From contig CANBTO010000151.1 of the NCBI GenBank assembly GCA_947372405.1, forward strand, positions 1 to 9,702: 9,702 bases of DNA. Direction: 5' to 3'. Source of the stretch: Verrucomicrobiaceae bacterium (lineage in GTDB: Bacteria > Verrucomicrobiota > Verrucomicrobiae > Verrucomicrobiales > Akkermansiaceae). The notes below the pieces were generated by a model that saw only the letters and a program-made list of their open reading frames with translations, made no database searches and was not told the DNA's origin. The translations under genes and the position numbers were made by a program. Below, one piece after another: positions 7,041 through 9,702 of this stretch. Within the stretch, counting starts at the first letter, position 1; each line of letters starts with the position of its first letter.

Positions 7041-7083
7041 TCAGCTTGGCGGCGGTCTGCGCGTCGCATCGGATGTAAGGCCC
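6997..7083 (-). other. Probable displaced C-terminal tail of the kinase, out of frame
   Basis: Reading one frame over from the kinase gives PYIRCDAQTAAKL, then NERLNQKETEPTAK, then TGA at 6997-6999. These 27 codons have G or C at the third position in 23 cases and make a coherent hydrophilic helix. The annotated frame instead runs into a low-complexity RRPPPS and stops at 7041. Adding one G to the G3 run (C3 at 7081-7083 on the plus strand) joins the kinase frame to this tail as EEALGPYIRCDAQ. The cause may be a mutation, a sequencing error in a homopolymer, or programmed slippage; an error or mutation is simplest. Confidence 0.6.
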
Positions 7084-9702
7084 AGCGCCTCTTCGGGAGT
7101 GTCCGTGAATGGCCCGTAAAAGCCCACACCGGCGTCGGCGTTTTTCCATTTGATGAAAAAGACACCCCCTCCCTTCTGGTAGATTTCACCCAGCTGGGGT
7201 GAACCGGGAGCCGCATTTTCCGGCGAGCGAATCGGAAACACGCTGACTCCGTCGAGCAGGTGATAAGAATCCCTGCTTGGCGAGGGAACAAAGATGGCTG
7301 CGGGGTAATCAGCGGTAAAGGGAGTGTGTTTCAGCAGGGCTTCGATGTGCCCGACTTGTTCCTGCGATGCCAGGTAAGTCACCAGCGGGCGTTGCGCGGT
7401 GTCGATGCCGATGATGTTCGTGGATGGCTCGGAGCCGACTTGCACCAGCTTGTAGCGGATTTTCATTTTGCGCATCGCTTCCGTGAAATCCAGAATCTGG
7501 ATCAGTCCCAGGTTTCCCTCGGCGGTCTTGAAGAGGAAGGTTGCGGGCAGCTTGCCCTTGGGATTGTCGGGGGTCTGCCCATTCGGAACGAGTTTCCGCG
7601 CTTGATCGGAATCCGCCTGCGCCGCGAGCGCGGGATCCATTGTTAGAATCTCCTTGGCATCCGCCGCATCCCAAAGGTCCGGCTTCACTGCCATGGCACG
7701 CAGCCCGAGGCCACCCGGACTGAAGAGTCCGTTTTCGTAAAATGGCGTCCCGACATCCGGTGGCGACGGACCGTTTCCATGGGCGGTGTCCGCTGTCTCG
7801 AAGGGGGCGGCAGTCAGATCCGCTCCCTGATGTTTGAACCATGTGTAAAAGGCTCCGGGTGGCTCGTCATAGTCACCTGTAAATCCAGCAGTCGGAATTT
7901 CCTTCCCACGATCCAGGTCGAGCCAGGCAAGTGGAAGAGAATCCTTTGCGGCGATCGTTAACTCGCGCTCGATCACCGGGCCGAAGGCTGGAGGTGTTTC
8001 AGGTGAGCCTGGTTTCAGCGGCTTAACCGCAACGACACTGGCGGATTGCACCAGCCTGTAGCGGACCTGCACGCCGTCACCGCTCATTCCCAACACCTGC
8101 AGAATGCCGGTCTTGTCGTAGGTATTGAATCCATAAACTCCCGGTGGGATTCGTGTTTCCGAGCGGCGCTGACTGATGCGTTTGCCTGAGCTCGCCTGCG
8201 AGAATTTTTCCTCCAAGGCGGACGCCGAAAGATTGTCCCAGTTTGCGGCGTCCAGTTCGAGAGTGTCCACGTCGAGAATCGTGAGCGCGTTCACATCGTT
8301 TTCGATCATGGGCTGATAGACATCGCCCCGCAGCTTGCGCACGTCGTCACCGGACAAGGCAGGTTCGGTCAATGGAATCAGGTCGCCCTTCGCTAGATTG
8401 AGGCACGCCTTGCCGGACGGAATCCCGCGCTCGATCACCGGGCCGAAGGAACGCTTTTGCACTGAGGTTTCTGTTCCTGTCGGCGCGATATTTGCAGTAC
8501 CACTTCTCTTCATGGCTTCCATCTCCATCATCCGCTCGCGCTCAAGCTCACGCTTCATCATCTCTCTCTCTTGGGCGACACGCGTTTCGTAATTCATCAC
8601 GTAGGCCGCTCCTGCCAGAATGCCGATCACGCCATTGACGATGACCGCGATCCGCCCATAGCGGTCGCGCCAGCTTATCAGGCCGAAGACCAGCGAAAGC
8701 AGCAGCGTTGCCAATCCGAACAAGGCCACTGGTTCTTCGCTTCGCGGAAACAGCACCAACAACAGCAGGCTTCCAAGAACCCCTGCGAGCAAAAGTCCAA
8801 AGGCCCATTTGCCAATGGCGGAGTCAGCGTTGCTCTTCACAGAGGATGGTGGAGGCGGGTTGTGATCCGGTTGAGTGACACCTAGCTGCTGGTTCACCGT
8901 ACACCAGACACGGCGGATGATGAGATAGTCAACCACAGGAAGAATGAGCAGCATTGAGAGAGGAATGGCTTCCTGGTGATTGACCAAAAAAGCACCGAGA
9001 GCCGTGCCGTATTGTGGCGGGTTAGCCCGAAAGAGGTTCCCGACAGCAAGCCAAATCGCCACATCCAATGCCAGCAACGGAAACAGCAGTCCGTCCAGCA
9101 CAGCCAATCCCAGACCGTAGAGTTTTCCTGCGGAGAGGCGGATTTGTGAAATGGAAATCCAGCCTAGAATCGTCGTTCCGAACGGGGCGATGAAAGCGGG
9201 GAAGATGAAAACAAAAAACACGAACCCCATCAGCGCAGAGGCGAACGGCCCGTGGTTTTCGAATTCGTGTGTCTTCGCCTCGTGCCAGAGGAATGCCGGC
9301 ACGACTGCGAAAAACAAAGTCAACCATGCCGCCCCCGCAATGGCTGTGCGCGAGAAGCGGGACGCTGGATCCATGGCATCCGAAGTGTCGGATTCCTTGC
9401 TCGGTCTGCCATTTGCAGTTAAATACTCTTCAAGTTGACCGCCAGCGCGTGGATGCAAAACAACCGTTTCCACCTGCGTGCGGAATTCCCCGGCGGTCTG
9501 GTAGCGGAGTTCCGGTGTCTTCTCCAAGGCACGGAGCACGATCTCGTCGAGCCGGACGTCGATCTGGACTTTGCGTGACGGCGGTTGGAGTTTGTCTGCC
9601 GGGAGCTCGCCGGTGAGCATTTCGTAAAGCACCACGCCGAGGGAATAAATGTCCGCACGGTGATCAGTGACGCCGTGGGCCTTCTGCTCCGGCGACATGT
9701 AT
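7041..9702 (-). CDS. Membrane Ser/Thr protein kinase (Hanks/PknB type) with two extracytoplasmic FGPVIER modules, 5' end missing
   Basis: The frame is open to the right edge and begins Y-MSPEQ, the activation-segment end (APE-like motif) of a eukaryotic-type kinase, so the ATP-binding lobe and the HRD and DFG motifs lie outside the window. Counting from that Met as residue 1, the C-lobe follows with DIYSLGVVLYEMLTGELP (16-33, with the subdomain IX Asp) and RALEKTPELRYQ (56-67, with the subdomain XI Arg). About seven hydrophobic segments lie at roughly 115-140, 152-180, 192-222, 245-263, 296-317, 323-343 and 348-367. A charged coiled coil follows at 371-399. Two homologous modules then occur at 417-551 and 572-753, each opening FGPVIER and closing with G-I/L-I/L-Q and R-Y-R/K-LVQ. 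A unique C-terminal region ends about residue 873, where a frameshift is suspected. Kinases of this family phosphorylate Ser/Thr in response to cell signals. The outer region is presumably sensory, which is inference. Confidence 0.88.
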   Translation of the reverse strand, partial: YMSPEQKAHGVTDHRADIYSLGVVLYEMLTGELPADKLQPPSRKVQIDVRLDEIVLRALEKTPELRYQTAGEFRTQVETVVLHPRAGGQLEEYLTANGRPSKESDTSDAMDPASRFSRTAIAGAAWLTLFFAVVPAFLWHEAKTHEFENHGPFASALMGFVFFVFIFPAFIAPFGTTILGWISISQIRLSAGKLYGLGLAVLDGLLFPLLALDVAIWLAVGNLFRANPPQYGTALGAFLVNHQEAIPLSMLLILPVVDYLIIRRVWCTVNQQLGVTQPDHNPPPPSSVKSNADSAIGKWAFGLLLAGVLGSLLLLVLFPRSEEPVALFGLATLLLSLVFGLISWRDRYGRIAVIVNGVIGILAGAAYVMNYETRVAQEREMMKRELERERMMEMEAMKRSGTANIAPTGTETSVQKRSFGPVIERGIPSGKACLNLAKGDLIPLTEPALSGDDVRKLRGDVYQPMIENDVNALTILDVDTLELDAANWDNLSASALEEKFSQASSGKRISQRRSETRIPPGVYGFNTYDKTGILQVLGMSGDGVQVRYRLVQSASVVAVKPLKPGSPETPPAFGPVIERELTIAAKDSLPLAWLDLDRGKEIPTAGFTGDYDEPPGAFYTWFKHQGADLTAAPFETADTAHGNGPSPPDVGTPFYENGLFSPGGLGLRAMAVKPDLWDAADAKEILTMDPALAAQADSDQARKLVPNGQTPDNPKGKLPATFLFKTAEGNLGLIQILDFTEAMRKMKIRYKLVQVGSEPSTNIIGIDTAQRPLVTYLASQEQVGHIEALLKHTPFTADYPAAIFVPSPSRDSYHLLDGVSVFPIRSPENAAPGSPQLGEIYQKGGGVFFIKWKNADAGVGFYGPFTDTPEEALGLTSDATRRPPPS
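7440..7988 (-). repeat. FGPVIER module, kinase copy 2
   Basis: This encodes kinase residues 571-753. It opens AFGPVIEREL and ends FLFKTAEGNLGLIQILDF and then KMKIRYKLVQ. It is the closest of the three copies to the one in the 455-aa protein, sharing GADL, the GLIQ-x-LD block and KIRY. It is longer than copy 1 because of a Pro/Gly-rich middle. Confidence 0.75.
8046..8450 (-). repeat. FGPVIER module, kinase copy 1
   Basis: This encodes kinase residues 417-551, directly after the coiled coil. It opens SFGPVIERGI and ends YGFNTYDKTGILQVLGM and then VQVRYRLVQ. The DNA around the opening motif is nearly identical to copy 2, over a tract of about 20 bases. The central part differs and contains a distinct NWDNLSASALEEKF segment. 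Confidence 0.72.

Overview
The window looks like a chromosomal segment of a Verrucomicrobiota bacterium, probably near the Verrucomicrobiaceae (Luteolibacter or Haloferula type). This rests on four things recognised from memory rather than from a search: a Hanks-type Ser/Thr kinase joined to a multi-pass membrane region, modules starting with F/Y-G-P-V-I-E-R, alpha-helical repeats of the W-A-x-x-D-P-x-A-A-L type, and gene starts without Shine-Dalgarno sequences. The DNA is moderately GC-rich and almost fully coding. No tRNA, rRNA, CRISPR array, transposase or phage gene was seen.

Layout: positions 1-198 hold the C-terminal end of a plus-strand membrane protein. Positions 199-461 are a convergent intergenic region without a clear terminator. 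From 462 to the right edge every gene lies on the minus strand. In transcription order these are: a Ser/Thr kinase whose 5' end lies beyond the window (9702 to 7041); two tandem paralogues of 447 and 448 aa with an N-terminal membrane anchor and helical repeats (6851-5508 and 5495-4149); a 132-aa exported protein (4136-3738); a 596-aa exported multidomain protein with a coiled coil and a SecD-head-like C-terminus (3653-1863); and a 455-aa exported protein (1829-462). Gaps within the five-gene group are 12, 12, 84 and 33 bp, so these genes are plausibly co-transcribed. The kinase is separated from them by at most 189 bp.

The genes share parts. The FGPVIER module occurs twice in the kinase's extracytoplasmic region and once in the 455-aa protein. 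A C-terminal domain ending in AYNQAMRD is shared by the 455-aa and 132-aa proteins. The tandem paralogues are about 90% identical over their first 120 residues and much less alike in the middle. One reading is a lineage-specific envelope set: a membrane kinase with an outward-facing sensor region, encoded beside exported or anchored proteins that carry the same modules. No member has a confidently assignable enzymatic function except the kinase.

The most concrete anomaly is a probable frameshift at the 3' end of the kinase gene. Adding one G to the G3 run at 7081-7083 replaces an odd RRPPPS ending with a well-formed 27-residue hydrophilic tail that stops at 6997.
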